64,000 nt of DNA from Actinernus sp. WN-2022 (lineage: Eukaryota > Cnidaria > Anthozoa > Actiniaria > Actinernidae). Below, in pieces: positions 21,291 through 32,345 of this stretch; position 1 is the first letter of the stretch, and the number at the start of each line of letters is the position of its first letter. Location: assembly GCA_030867875.1 (NCBI GenBank), contig JAOWCC010000577.1, forward strand, positions 1,876,660 through 1,940,659, in the 5' to 3' direction. The notes beneath the pieces are model-generated. The model was not told the DNA's origin and did no database searches. It saw only the letters and a list, made by a program, of their open reading frames with translations. The position numbers were made by a program, and so were the translations under genes.

Positions 21291-22424
21291 TGGATACCCT
21301 GGAAAGTACTCCCCAGTCCAAGGACTTGAAATGTTCAAGTCCTTGGACTGGAAAAGTACTCTTTCCGCATAAATTATCAAAAACAGCAGTAAACATTCAA
21401 TGCGACTTCATATTTAACACATTTAACATATTTAACACAGTAAATGCTTCTAGTATAATCACATCTGACCAGTGTTTGGACACCAAGTGGCCACAATTTG
21501 ATATAGCGTTCGCCCAGGATATGGTATTTTCTCGGTGTAAGAAACTCAAATTTGTAGGGTTCCCTGAAAGTACAAACAGAGAAATAAAATAACAGAACGT
21601 ATTTCTTTCGAACAGATCTTCACATAAGATGCATGTGTACCACATATGTTTGGGTCTTTAAAATATTCTAATCAGTACCATGAAAAAGGTCTACGTAATT
21701 ATTTTCATACTTAAATGTAAAATGAATTTGATATGCTTCACAAGAAATGCACGTGGTGTTGTGTTGTGATGTCGTCAGCTATGACTACTTACTCTACAAC
21801 AGAGTGACGTTTCATACACTATTTATTTGACAAGAGTGTGTAGGATTGCACCATGTAAATAATTTGTAATCTATTTTGCAAATAAATTTATTTTCAAAGT
21901 CGTGGTTTCCTTAATTTTGTTAGTTCTTTGCAGAAGTTTGGAAAGCATCATATCTGGACATTTTAAATACAACTTATTTCTCTTCGTCTTTCCCACAGCG
22001 TTATTTTAGCAGTTTTCATTTTAGAAAACCTTAATTATATTGGCACATCGCCGCCATGTTTGTTGATGTTAAACTATGAAGTGAACAAATCGACCCCGTT
22101 TTGATTTTATCATATTCAATTATAGTCTTCCATTGCCCATATTGTGCAATTAAATAATAAATTTGGAGAGCGCGAAACATTTTTTTCGTGTTGAAGTCAT
22201 GCATAATTGCCAAAATCGTGCGACAATTTTCATAGGCACTTCTTCAGCAAACGATACCTCTTGGCGTTTGAGTCTCGGGATTGGTCCCAGGCTCCCTTGC
22301 CGGTGGATTGATTGCGAACCAACATTTTCTTAAACCTTTAATTCATAAAGATTTCGTTTCAGTCCCTCTCCCCTGTATGAGGTCTTCCACACGAACGCGT
22401 TCTCGAGGCCTAAAGTAATGATTA
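21291..22424. other. Intergenic DNA with MITE fragments
   Basis: At about 21530-21640 there is an end fragment of the 500-bp MITE family. At about 22085-22215 there is a partial copy (AATTTGGAGAGCGCGAA, GAAGTCATGCATAATTGC) of the MITE at 37059-37652. No gene is seen. Confidence 0.55.
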
Positions 22425-22782
22425 GGCACTAAGCAACCACGACGGAAACGTCTACGACGACGGCATAAAACGATAGCCTTAATTACAAAATACAATAGCT
22501 TCACGTGAAAATGCACGCAGTCGCCTACATTTCCACCGTTCTCTGCAAAAACACAACGTAAAAACCCAAATTGTACGTTTTAAATAGAACGCGAACATAA
22601 AAAAGTAAATCAATTCGTTCGGCGTGAACGGAACTCTATACTCGTCATATTTTTCGAAAATCTGGTTGTGAAAAACAATTCAAGGCGAACAAGGGAAATA
22701 GTAAACGCCAAATTTAGGGAGAAAACACTTTTCTACGTCCCGTCGTCATTGCCATCGTCGTCCTGGTTGCTTAAAGTCCCCG
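22425..22782. mobile_element. MITE, family D copy 1
   Basis: Terminal AAGCAACCACGACGG and CGTCGTCCTGGTTGCTT are inverted. The interior CACGCAGTCGCCTACATTTC and TCTGCAAAAACACAACGTAA recurs inverted at 24138-24470 and 30658-30991. Its right part adjoins the SINE at 22785. Confidence 0.7.
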
Positions 22783-22784
22783 AT

Positions 22785-23010
22785 ATCATTACTAAGACGA
22801 ATCCTAAGACTAATCCTAACCCGAACCACAAAATGAACTTTAACCATCGAACGAGTTCACGGGTAAACGACGAATTCTCACTCTACTAGGGCTAGGGTTC
22901 ACAGGTAAAAGCGGTTTTCGAGCGCTGTCTTACTGGGGCTCGAACTCGTAACCGTTAGCGTATAATGCAGACGTCATGACCACTACACTAAGCGGGTCTA
23001 CCGCTGTTCG
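22785..23010 (-). mobile_element. tRNA-derived SINE, family A, second copy
   Basis: Minus strand head with TTAGTGTAGTGGTC (complement about 22978-22991) and B box GAGTTCGAGCC (complement 22938-22948), then the same body as at 18228-18445 including TTTACCCGTGAACTCGTTC. Confidence 0.75.
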
Positions 23011-23172
23011 TAATCCTTATCTTTATCCTGGACTGGTTTAAGGTTACCGGATATTCCAGTGTAAATTATGTAGCGCCTCGAGGAAACATCGTAGATACTT
23101 CCAAACCATATGCATGTAAGAGTTAAATACCGAGAACCAAGGTATATAACTGACCTATTTCATTGTTATTCG

Positions 23173-23338
23173 ATAACCTTTATTTCACTAACATTCCAGT
23201 GAATTTCAATATTAAGACCTGATTAGGTATCCAAGGGCCTTATATAGCTCATTAGATATAAATACCTCCATATAAACCATGAATATCTAATGAGCAATAT
23301 ATTAAAATTCACTGGGATCTTAGTGAAATAAAGGTTAT
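23173..23338. mobile_element. Short fold-back MITE
   Basis: Inverted ends ATAACCTTTATTTCACTA and TAGTGAAATAAAGGTTAT, with CCAGTGAATTT and AAATTCACTGG further in. About 166 bp. Confidence 0.7.
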
Positions 23339-24137
23339 AGAATAAAAAAAAGAAATTGTGTCGAAAATGAAATAAATCATTTTAAAGCTTATAAAATTGG
23401 CTACAAGAACATAAAAAGTTGAGTTATTTGAAAATCTCGAATTTCTTGCCATCCCGTTTCTCCGGTCTAGTTCGGAGCTTTCATCAGCTCCAGCACCAAA
23501 CATATTTTAAGCTTTTTAACTCCTGGATGCGCGCAATCGCAGGAACGAGTTAACTAGACTGCGAGCAGTCCCTCCTTTCCCTCTATTGATCGTTTGCATC
23601 GACGTCACAAAAAAAATGCATCCAGAAATAACTTATATTAGTAAAATATTTTAATGCTGTGTATAGAGCAGGTAAAAGATATAGAAATAACCGAAATTTT
23701 GGAGCAATAGAGTACTTCGTAACAGAGCTGTCGGCCAAATAATATTCGAACAATTTAGTGTAATTAGTATGCGGCGGCCATGTTGGTGTTCAGATGGCGG
23801 CCGAAAACGTACTCTACAAATAAAGCTGTTTTCCTCATCAATATGATTAGCATTCACTTCAAAACACTTTAGATATCACTTTTAAAGGTTTATCAAGTCT
23901 AAAATTTGAAATTGGCCGAAATATATGGATTTCCTTGACATTTAGGAAACACGCTGACCTGGGCTGTCAGAAAATTCAAAGTACTGTAACTCAAAAACAA
24001 ATCACCGTATCGACGTAAATTTTTCAAAGAATACTGAGAATACCGATATCTAAATCATATTGAAAGAACAGCTTCATATATCTCATAGTTTAGATTTTAC
24101 AATTTTGATGACGTCACATGCAAAGGACAATTGATAG
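23339..24137. other. Unassigned DNA
   Basis: No gene or complete element recognised. It contains TGACGTCA-like phrases (GTTTGCATCGACGTCAC near 23590) but no clustering. Confidence 0.45.
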
Positions 24138-24470
24138 TAGGGACGGTAGTGAGTCGACGGGACTTGGAAAAAAAATTATTCCCAAATTTGGTGTTTACTA
24201 TTTCCCTTGTTCGCCTTGAATTGTTTCATTCTCAAACAGATTTTCGAAGAATATAACGACTATAGAGTTCCGTTCACGCCGAAAAATGATTTGATATACT
24301 TTCTTACGTTCGCGTTGTTACAATTTGGGGTTTTCACGTTGTGTTTTTGCAGAGAACGGTGAAAATGTAGGCGACTGCGTGCATTTCCACGTGCAGCTAT
24401 TGTATTTTGTAATTAAGGCAATTTTTTATGCCGTCCTAGATGTTGCCGTCGTGGTTGCTAAAGGTTCCTA
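24138..24470. mobile_element. MITE, family D copy 2
   Basis: The right end GCCGTCGTGGTTGCTAAAGG and left end TAGGGACGG match copies at 22425 and 30658. The interior includes GAAATGTAGGCGACTGCGTG-type sequence in the same order as copy 3. Confidence 0.7.
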
Positions 24471-24681
24471 GTGAGTTTGCGAGCGGAGCGAGCGAAGTGA
24501 AGAGTATTGGATGCGTTCGAGCGGAAGAATGGGGCCGAGAGAGAGGAGAAGAAAAGGGAGGATGGCAGACATCACAGTTTGCTGGAACAACGCAAGATTC
24601 CCATTGGCTAACGAGTTTGTAGCGTGTCAACACCTATCAATCACAAACTAGCAGGCGTGGAGCTCGAGAGTATCAAACAAC

Positions 24682-24993
24682 ATGGCGAGCTCAGCGGCCG
24701 TCGAAGCATGTTTGAAAAGTTCAAACCCATGGCGCCTTTTAGACTTGCCACAAGTTGACTACTTTGGAAACTACTTGACAGCGAGCGACAAAGTAAAAAA
24801 TCAAAAACATCTCATTAAAAAAAAATCAAAAAAGTCTCATAAACGGCTTGGAGGAAGTCTAGGCGCCTTTGAGTTTGAAACATATGGCTGTTTAGTACCT
24901 AACTTCGACTTCTGTTTAATTTCGGCCCGTCAAATTATTCGTCTTTCAGCCCCCAAACAACCCCAATTACTTCTGACCCCTGATGAGAACTGA
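24682..24993 (+). CDS. Unrecognised 103-codon open frame
   Basis: An ATG-initiated frame starting MASSAAVEACLKSSNPWRLL runs to TGA at 24991-24993 and has a Lys-rich middle (IKKKSKKSHKRL). I recognise no family. It lies between MITE-like sequence and the start of a LINE remnant in the same orientation, and it has no visible splice context. It may be a chance frame or a piece of a transposon protein. Confidence 0.2.
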   Translation: MASSAAVEACLKSSNPWRLLDLPQVDYFGNYLTASDKVKNQKHLIKKKSKKSHKRLGGSLGAFEFETYGCLVPNFDFCLISARQIIRLSAPKQPQLLLTPDEN

Positions 24994-26092
24994 AAAAAAA
25001 ACTGCTATGAAAGCTCTATACAAGATAAGAAAAGAAATGGGGGCAAGTTTTAGATTTAACGTTTAAATCTCCCTAAAACTATCAGTTGACTCACTAATAA
25101 AACCCATTCTTCTTTACGGAAGCGACGTCTGGGGAATTGATAAAATTTTACCAGACAGTCGTAACCCGATAGAACTAGTGCAAAGTAAGTTTTGTAAACA
25201 GCTGTTAGGAGTTAGTAGGAGCGCCTCAAACTTAGCATGTAGATGCGAGCTCGGGAAGTTTAGCTTAAAATCCGATTGCCAAACTAATAGCATAAAATTC
25301 TGGGTAAGGCTTCTCGCTCTTGACAATAACTCGCTGCTCTCAAAAGCTTATAATGATAATGATACTTGGACACAAAAAAAATATGTAATATTTTATATAA
25401 GTACGGTTTTGGTGAAATTTGGTTGCTCGGCAACTCAAATCCTGAACTCAAGGTATTTCCGAAAGGTTTTTCTCAACAGAGCCAGAGATATTGAAAGACA
25501 AGAATGCCTCTCTAGCTTGTTTAACGACAATAGAAATAACTCTAATCAGCAAAACAAACTAAGAACCTTCCGTACCTTCAAAACAGAGGTCGCGCTAGAG
25601 GATTATCTCTTACAAATAAAGAACATAAAACACCGAATCTCACTAACTAAGTTAAGAATAAGCAATCGTAATTTAATGATCGAAAAGGGGAGACATGTTC
25701 GCCCTTATATCCCCCTCGAAGAGAGGTGGTGCCCTTTTTGTACTATTGAAAAAGAAGATAAAAAACATGTTCTCACCAATTGTGCATTTTACACTGACCT
25801 AAAAAGACAATTGATTAAAGATCTGAGAGAACATAACAACCTCCAATTTCAACACCTAACTGCTGACAAACAATTTAGGCTACTTATAAATCCACCAAGA
25901 AAATTAATGAAAACTATTTCGAAATATATTTATGATTGCTTCCAAAAGAGAAAAAAGGCACTGCCTTAGATAGCTAGCTTTCCGTTTTTTATCCAGTCTA
26001 TTATTATTATTGGACTCCCACTTATGTAAAAGTCTTTTTTAAAAGTGCCAATAAACAATCGCTGTCTGTCTGTCTGTCTGTCTGTCTAATGA
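24994..26092 (+). pseudogene. LINE C-terminal region with CCHC-like motif and TGTC tail
   Basis: Begins AMKALYKIRKEMGASF and LIKPILLYGSDVWGIDKI, the thumb region after the RT core, with a stop at about 25060. An open frame at 25178-25969 continues QSKFCKQLLGVSRSASNLA and ends with WCPFCTIEKEDKKHVLTNCA, the C-x2-C-x-H-x-C type motif seen at the end of many LINE ORF2 proteins. The 3' end is CAATAAACAATCG followed by a (TGTC)n microsatellite at about 26057-26088. The catalytic core is missing, so this is a 5'-truncated copy. Confidence 0.85.
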
Positions 26093-26289
26093 GAAGAGTT
26101 AATAAGACAGCCAGTCCTACTTTACTTGTTCTCCAGTCGTTATTACAATTCCAAAATGAGCTCATTTGATTACCCCATTTATAGTTATACTATGTTTTTA
26201 TGAAATCTCAAAATTAACACAAGCACCTTTTACCGGGTGATTCTGAAGATAGATGTTCCATTCATAATTATTGGTAATTGCTAAGGGAA

Positions 26290-26350
26290 GGTACGTCTTC
26301 TATTGGGGGGGGGGACGTCTTCTATGGGGGGGGGGGGGGGGAGGGGGAAG
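26290..26350 (+). repeat. G-tract repeats
   Basis: Two G runs of about 11-18 bases separated by GACGTCTTCTAT, adjoining the Penelope-like fragment. Resembles the ends of the G-tract MITEs at 13286 and 48.9-50.6 kb. Confidence 0.5.
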
Positions 26351-26464
26351 GGGGAAATATAGGAAATAGATGACAAATGATTGACACTATTAATATAGAA
26401 ATAATAAGATAATGAAGTTATATATATAGCAGCTAGTATGACTAGTCACGGATCAGTTAAACAC

Positions 26465-27034
26465 GAAGTTCCGGTATGAACAGGTTAGCCCCTCCTCTTT
26501 TCACGCATGGCGAGCTCGAAATTTAAAATTCGGAGCGGCGTTCACCTCCTCGGAACCTGGAATAGTACTGCTATCCAAACAATACCTAACCCTAAAACAA
26601 TGGAATTCTTTGTCAGTGCAGTCCAAATGGTCCAATAAAATGCAAGGTTTTGAGAGGTGAAGGCCTCCTGTAAAATTCAGATTGCTGAGCATTGAAGAAT
26701 CAGCCTCTCCTTTGAAATGCTAGAGTTTTAAGGTTTAAAATTAAACAAACCATAAAAAAGGTGACCAGAGGGAAGATAGTGTCCATTTATGACTGCCAAT
26801 GGATTTCATGACTGTTTGCGAACTCTGTAGCCCTTACTCTGAAGTTAAACATTTTTGTTTTCATTTGAATTTCGCTTCCAACTTTCGCGAAGGGAGACCG
26901 GTAGAACCTCTGGTACCCAGGGTATCAGTAGGGAGCACTCAAGCGGAGCATCACGCAGATGTTCACTCTACAAAGGCCGATTAACAACTGAAGGGTGACA
27001 AACCCCTGGGCTCCCCTTGTTATACCGGAACTTC
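26465..27034. mobile_element. MITE, 570 bp, inside the Penelope-like remnant
   Basis: Terminal inverted repeats GAAGTTCCGGTAT and ATACCGGAACTTC. Left continues GAACAGGTTAGCCCC, right is preceded by GGGCTCCCCTTGTT. The flanking Penelope-like sequence is colinear once it is removed. Confidence 0.7.
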
Positions 27035-27187
27035 ATGTTTAAGACCATAAGGCACGAATGTTCTAGCTTGTGTAATAATAGTAGCTTCTCTGGCCTTACG
27101 AATTGAGTCTAGTAGAGAAGCGAGAAGTCCAAGGACTATATATTGTAACCCCCTATTTTAGAACTCTCTACTTACAACATCTAGTAC

Positions 27188-27216
27188 CTGAAGAAGGCTA
27201 GTTTGGCTAGCCGAAA
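27188..27216 (+). ncRNA. Putative hammerhead ribozyme core (Penelope-like element type)
   Basis: Plus strand CTGAAGA, stem GGCTAG/CTAGCC, then GAAA. The core lies between inverted flanks GAAGTCCAAGGACTATA-like and TATAGTCCTTGGACTTC (about 27124-27145 and 27256-27280) that could form an outer stem. Both stem II strands changed together relative to the other copies (GGCTAG/CTAGCC versus GGCTGG/CCAGCC), a compensatory pair. Confidence 0.5.
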
Positions 27217-27609
27217 TATAGTACATTTAAAACTATACACGTTGTTTCAGCTTTACTATAGTCCTTGGACTTCTCGCTTCTATTTATTATTATTTGGCTG
27301 TTTAGATCTTCATACAGATCCAACGTTCAACAAGCAGGATATTCGTCCACGGTTTTTGCTTATTCGCGAGTCATTCTATTAGAGAACATTTTTTTCGATA
27401 GGGATTAGATGCATGTCATTAGCGGTGTGATTAGGTGTCGAGAGAAAATGTTCAGCAGCTGTTGGAGGTTTAGGGTGCGTTCGATTGACCGTATTCCGGA
27501 ATAAGAATACCTAGAATGATCATTACAAATCGCTTCTACTGGATGTTTTTAGCCACTGGAATACTAAATGTATCCTGAATATCATATATCAGCAAGCATT
27601 TGTAGCTTA

Positions 27610-29265
27610 CAGTGCAAAATATGCCCGAACCAGTGATTTCCAGAGACTATTCCATCTATTCCTATCTTTTTTGTGATGTAACTTGTATGTTCATTCCAAT
27701 TGTTTTGCTTTGTTGCACTCTTTTTACTAACTCATTTCCAATTCTTAATATAGGTGTTTCGCCTAAATTAGATATGCGTTGGTTCGAGCCAATCATGATA
27801 AACTCAGTTTTTGCAACATTAAAATGTAACTTATTTGCTCTGAGCCAATGGCTGATGTTTCCGAGTTCACGGTTTGCTCTTGATTCAACATCGACTAGAT
27901 TTGAGCCACAAACTGTCAAATTTGTGTCATCAGCGAATAGGCATGGTGTCGATGATTCCAAGCAATTTGGCAAATCATTTATATAAACGAGGAATAACAA
28001 AGGGCCTAATATAGTATCTGTGGAATTCCACATGTGATTAATCGTTCACTTGATTCAGTAAGCATTTTGCACAGATAAATAGGATTCTAATAGGTTGATT
28101 GAGCTATGGTTTATTCCATAGAGTTTTAATTTGTCTAGTAATAAACCATGGTCAACCGTATACACGACTTTCATAATGGCGGCCTCCTAATTTGCATATG
28201 TGATTTCCCGTTTCGGTAGTTTATCCACATGTATAAACACTGTCGTGTGAAAGAGCATGTCGACATTAGTGAACTTGTGAAAGTTGAGTCCTATAGCTTA
28301 TAAAGCAATGAAGTTACATCCAGTTTAAATTAGAGAGATTTGTATGAGAAAAACAACGGAGGCCTTTATAGCCTCGCTTTCATATTTTTCTGCATTACAA
28401 ATGCTTATAGCTCAACAGCAATTTTCCACATTGCTCTAAAACTGAACACAATTACTAGTTTTAATGTGATCTTTCATGTGGTAGTATTAGTTTCCCCCTA
28501 CAGATTTATCTTCCAAATTATGCAAATTAGGAGGTGGCCGAAGGCGGCCATTATGAAAGTCGTGTATAGAAGGCCTTCTTTAAGTCAAGTAAAATAACAA
28601 TATCAAAGAGACCCCGATCCATGTTTACCAGCCACGAATTAGTGGAATTTAACAAAGCAGTCATTGTTGAGTGCAATCGCCTGAAGCCAAACTGCTTGTT
28701 TGTTAATTAATTTTCTTTAGAAAGATAGTTATATAGTTGATCGTAAAGTATTCGCTCAAATATTTTGCTAACAACCGTGGAAGGATTGAAATTGGTGTGT
28801 AGTTACCATATCGCTTTTTGATCCGTTTTTGTGTAGTGGGCTAACTCGTGCTTTCTTCCACTCAGACGGGATTTTTCCGGTTTCGATAACTACATTTATC
28901 AGAAAGGCAAGGGAGCTGGAAATGACTGGTCCAGCTGCCTTTACAATTTTGGCAGATATTCCATCTAAGCCCGTTGCCTTTGCAGATGATAGCTTTTCAA
29001 TTAGCTTAAATACTTTTGGTTCGTTTGTTAAGCTAAACTCGAATGTAGATGTTGCTTGCTTAACATAGTCTTTGAACCTTTATTTACTTGGCTCAATATT
29101 TTAGCGAGTTTGGAACCAATTTCAACAAAGTGGTTGTTAAAGAGTTCGGCGATTTCAGCAGGAGTTCTAAACGATTCATTGTTGTATTTGATTTCATTGA
29201 GAACTCGATATTCCGTTTGCCGCCCCACTAGGCTATTTATTATTTTCCACGTGCCTTTGGAATGA
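27610..29265 (-). pseudogene. LINE reverse transcriptase, minus strand, interrupted by a MITE
   Basis: On the minus strand: pre-RT segment FRTPAEIAELFNNHFVEIGS, then KATGLDGISAKIVKAAGP and IPSEWKKARVSPLHK, then a decayed stretch, LKKAFYTVDHGLLLDKLKLY across the MITE site, LGPLLFLVYINDLPNCLES, CLFADDTNLTV with both catalytic Asp, and SHWLRANKLHFNVAKTEFI. The frame is broken between about 28570 and 28850. The MITE at 28163-28564 interrupts it; its removal keeps the frame. Confidence 0.85.
28163..28564. mobile_element. MITE, 402 bp, TA or TATA target duplication
   Basis: Terminal inverted repeats CACGACTTTCATAATGGC and GCCATTATGAAAGTCGTG, then CTCCTAATTTGCATA with its inverse. TATA flanks both ends (28159-28162 and 28565-28568). 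Removing the element with one TATA restores the LINE frame reading AFYTVDHG. TA or TATA duplication suggests a Tc1/mariner-related non-autonomous element. Confidence 0.85.
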
Positions 29266-29269
29266 TCTT

Positions 29270-30657
29270 TATTTTTTTTCTCACATTGTCATAAATTCAT
29301 GCCATTGTGGGTGGGGCTTCTGATTGGTGTGGTACTGACAATTTTGATTGGCACCAATCATTCGTTCATCCATATCGCATTTCGAGGAAAACTTCAGCGT
29401 AATCAGCGAAAGGTTAAGTTCGGCGAAGCAGACTTCGAATATTTCTTTATATACAGCGGGTTAATTTTCCTGCTCTAAAGGTAAATTTCTAAAGAAGGCT
29501 GGAACAGAAATAAGGTTTGCAACAACTTGCCTTTCGGTTGGAAGAATGGCGAGGAAGTCTCAGCACCCGGGTTTTGGGAAAAAGTTTGATTTTCAACTCC
29601 TTGTTCGTGTGAAGGAAACTGATGACGAAACCGTTGTTTCCCTCTAGCATCAAGTGACTTTATTGGAATCGAAGGCTAGATTTACAACACAAATAACAAT
29701 CCAAATTGCTTGACATTATACAAAAGTTATGTTTATGATTTTTATATTAGACATACTGATTTTGGAGAAAACATACGTTTTCCCCGAACATTTTCTGGCC
29801 ATACTAACGTGGCGGAAGTTTAAAGGTTAACGACCATATTCAAGCGCATAAATAAAATTATTTCAAGCACTTCTATTAAAACTACGAACTTCCTGTAACT
29901 ACGATGGTGCCTGATTCTATTTTTGAATTTATTTCGAAAGTAAAGTACTGTTTTCAGATTCTTTCGAGTTATATTCCCATTAGCCTCCTCCGCAGGCATC
30001 TCTAATTTTCGAAGAAATCAGATCAGTTTAAAAAATCGTGAATTGGGTTACCTGTGACTCCGGAAGAGAAGAGGAGGACTGGGGAGGGGAGGAGAGAGAA
30101 ATTAGAGATGCCTGCGAGAGATGATGTGCAAACAGTGCTGCATGTGAACGAATCCAACACTGCGGTTACATCACATCAGATTGTTTACCTAATTGAAATC
30201 TTGGTGGCGGCCAAATTGCTATAGAATACTTGTTACAAAAACACTAATTAAAATCGCTTGATATCATAGAAGTTACGTTGATGATTGAGAGGTTGATAAC
30301 CCGGTTAATTTTGGAGGAAATTTTCTGAGGCCTACAATCAGCGAGGAAAATTGCACTGGTAATTTTTGACAGTTCAGACATGCATAACTAATTAGGAGGC
30401 GTTTTTCAAAATCACAGGCGTTGCGGGCAGGCGTTCCCTTCCCTTCTCCTTTTTGTCCTCGCGCCATTCTTCCCTCGTCCAAATATATTAAACGCCTGCA
30501 TTGTGTGTGATGTCCGCAGTCCCCCTTCTATTCTCCTCTCTTTCGGCCTCTTTCTACCGCTCGCTCCGCTCGAACGCATCCAATATTATTCACTTCGGGG
30601 GAGGCTTTGGAGAAACGACACCCCAACGGCTGAAACCGAGTCTACTCGCAAACTCAC
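29270..30657. other. Intergenic DNA with small inverted repeats
   Basis: A small fold-back lies at about 29985-30117 (GCAGGCATCTCTAATTT and AAATTAGAGATGCCTGC). Two diverged direct copies of an AT-rich block lie at about 29690-29770 and 30230-30320. At 30500-30660 a segment matches, inverted, the DNA right of MITE D copy 2 (GCTCCGCTCGAACGCATCCA). No gene seen. Confidence 0.55.
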
Positions 30658-30991
30658 TAGGGACCTATAGCAACCAGGACCGCGACGGCAGTGACGACGG
30701 GACGTAGAAAAATTTCCTTGAATTGTTTTTCACAACCAGATTTTCGAAAAATATAATGACTATAGAGTTCTGTTCACGCCGAATGAAAAAAATATTTGAT
30801 TTACTTTCTTATCAGTTCGCGTTGTCTTTAAAACGTACAATTTGGGGTTTTTACGTTGTGTTTTTGCAGAGAACGGTGGAAATGTAGGCGACTGCGTGCA
30901 TTTCTACGTGCAGTTATTGTATTTTGTAATTAAGGCTATTGTTTTATGCCGTCGTCCTAAACGTTGCCGTCGTGGTTGCTAAAGGTCCCTA
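30658..30991. mobile_element. MITE, family D copy 3
   Basis: Inverted ends TAGGGACCTATAGCAACC and GGTTGCTAAAGGTCCCTA with CGCGACGGC/GCCGTCGTG next. The interior TTTGGGGTTTTTACGTTGTG and GAAATGTAGGCGACTGCGTG is shared with the other two copies. Confidence 0.8.
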
Positions 30992-31054
30992 CTATCAATG
31001 GAGGGAAAAGGAGGGACTGCTTGCAGTCTACGAGTTCACGGGATGAATCGTACA

Positions 31055-31205
31055 TTCTTTATCACTCACTCACTAACCCTAACCCTAACGGGATGGTTGG
31101 GGAAATCGTACATTCTTTATCACTCACTCACTAACCCTAACCCTAACGGGATTGTTGGGGAAATCGTACATTCTTTATCGCACGCTCGCTCACTCACTAA
31201 GACGT
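31055..31205 (+). repeat. Direct repeat of about 70 bp containing short CCCTAA runs
   Basis: Two copies of ACTAACCCTAACCCTAACGG followed by GGGGAAATCGTACATTCTTT, with a third partial copy. Only two telomere-like units per copy, so not a telomere tract. Confidence 0.75.
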
Positions 31206-31739
31206 TAGCAGAATGGAATGCTTGGAATGTCAATTCATAAGATAATAGTAATCGATATTTCATTTAATTAAGGTTACCGTATACCTTCGCGGCACGTTTA
31301 CTTTAAAAGAAATTGTTTTAAATTCTTTTGAGGTTGATGGATTGATCTTCAATTTTCCGAAAGAATATATTTAAAACACAATAGTTTGCGAGATATTAGA
31401 AGAAGAAAAAACGGATTTTGAAGGAAAGTAAATAAAAAGTTTAGGCGTGATAAATCCCTCTAATCCTTCTACGTGCCACAGACACCGATAGCTGCCGATG
31501 CTGATCTGCGAGTCTCCATCAAACCTGTAACCAAATTATTCCGTTAGTCATTTATAAGAACATCAACATGGGAAGCTTGAGTAGAAACTAAAACCTATAC
31601 ATACTCAAAATATCTCATCGCCGCTAACATAGTAGGTTTAGGGTCAACGTTTATGTAGTTATGACATAAAATCATGTTTGCCGCGTAGCACTAGTAAGTG
31701 TAAAGAATGTGATGTAAAGTGGTAAGCTGTAGTGCTAAG

Positions 31740-31835
31740 TGTGCACGCCCTACGAGGGAAAGAGAACAAATCTCTGACCCAAGTGAGACTCGAACCCAAC
31801 GACCTCCAGGTTGCATGTCTGGCGCTCTACCAACT
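31740..31835 (-). mobile_element. tRNA-Ala-like SINE head, 5' truncated
   Basis: Minus strand: TGGTAGAGCGCC (A box), an anticodon arm CCAG-ACATGCAAC-CTGG whose loop centre reads TGC (Ala), B box GGTTCGAGTCTC (complement 31785-31796), and CACTTGGGTC where an acceptor 3' strand would be. The matching 5' acceptor strand is missing because a LINE tail abuts. It is a SINE head or tRNA pseudogene. Confidence 0.55.
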
Positions 31836-31839
31836 GATG

Positions 31840-32345
31840 TCCACAATTATAATACTAGATCCAAGGCTCGTAATAACTTGTATCAGGAGTCCATTACCAG
31901 GAGCGTGCATCTCCCATATTAGGTATGTCCAACAGCAGAACAGATGATGTAGCTATTTTTAGCTTTGTGTTTCCCGCGAGAAGAAACAAAGGCCGTCACT
32001 TTTAACCAATCAGAATGCACTGAAAATTGTAATTAATACGGTTCAAACTGCTAAAAATAATAAAGCGCAAGTGAACAAAAGACAACGTAATCGCATACCA
32101 GAACTTCGCGACTATAAATAACCACATCGTCTACTGTGCTGTGGGCGCTACCCATCACATAGGTACGCTCCTGGTAATGGGCTCCTGCTTGTATCAACCT
32201 CGTGCAAGATTAAATATATGTTCTAAATCATTCTCTATAATTGGTGTGAAAGTTTGGAATAGTTTATCTCCTTCTATTCGTTCATTAAGTAAACCTTTGT
32301 TTAAAAAAGTGTAATATTTTTTTTGCTGAATGTATTAGCGTCTTG
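31840..32345 (+). pseudogene. LINE C-terminal tail interrupted by hAT-like MITE
   Basis: Plus strand reads VHNYNTRSKARNNLYQ up to 31884, then after the MITE continues PRARLNICSKSFSIIGVKVW and NSLSPSIRSLSKPLFKKV before a stop. This is the typical end of CR1/L2-like LINE ORF2. Confidence 0.85.
31885..32187. mobile_element. hAT-like MITE, about 303 bp, 7-8-bp target duplication
   Basis: Ends CAGGAGTCCATTACCAGGAG and CTCCTGGTAATGGGCTCCTG are inverted, with CAG/CTG termini as in hAT elements. CTTGTATC stands on both sides (31877-31884 and 32188-32195). Removing the element restores the LINE reading frame exactly. Related ends appear at about 32425-32450 and 35568-35592. Confidence 0.88.

Larger units (their letters stand above)
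26360..27475 (-). mobile_element. Penelope-like element remnant (GIY-YIG end), interrupted twice
   Basis: Three blocks (about 26360-26464, 27035-27116, 27341-27475) match in order the 3' part of the Penelope-like element at 44.0-44.3 kb. Shared phrases are AGGAAATAGATGACAAATGA, GTAGCTTCTCTGGCCTTACG and GTGTGATTAGGTGTCGAGAG. They are separated by a MITE (26465-27034) and by an insertion holding a hammerhead-like core (27117-27340). Coding potential is destroyed. Confidence 0.75.

Noticed and set aside
31069..31145. Interstitial telomere repeat
   Set aside because: Only two CCCTAA units per copy inside a longer 70-bp direct repeat.
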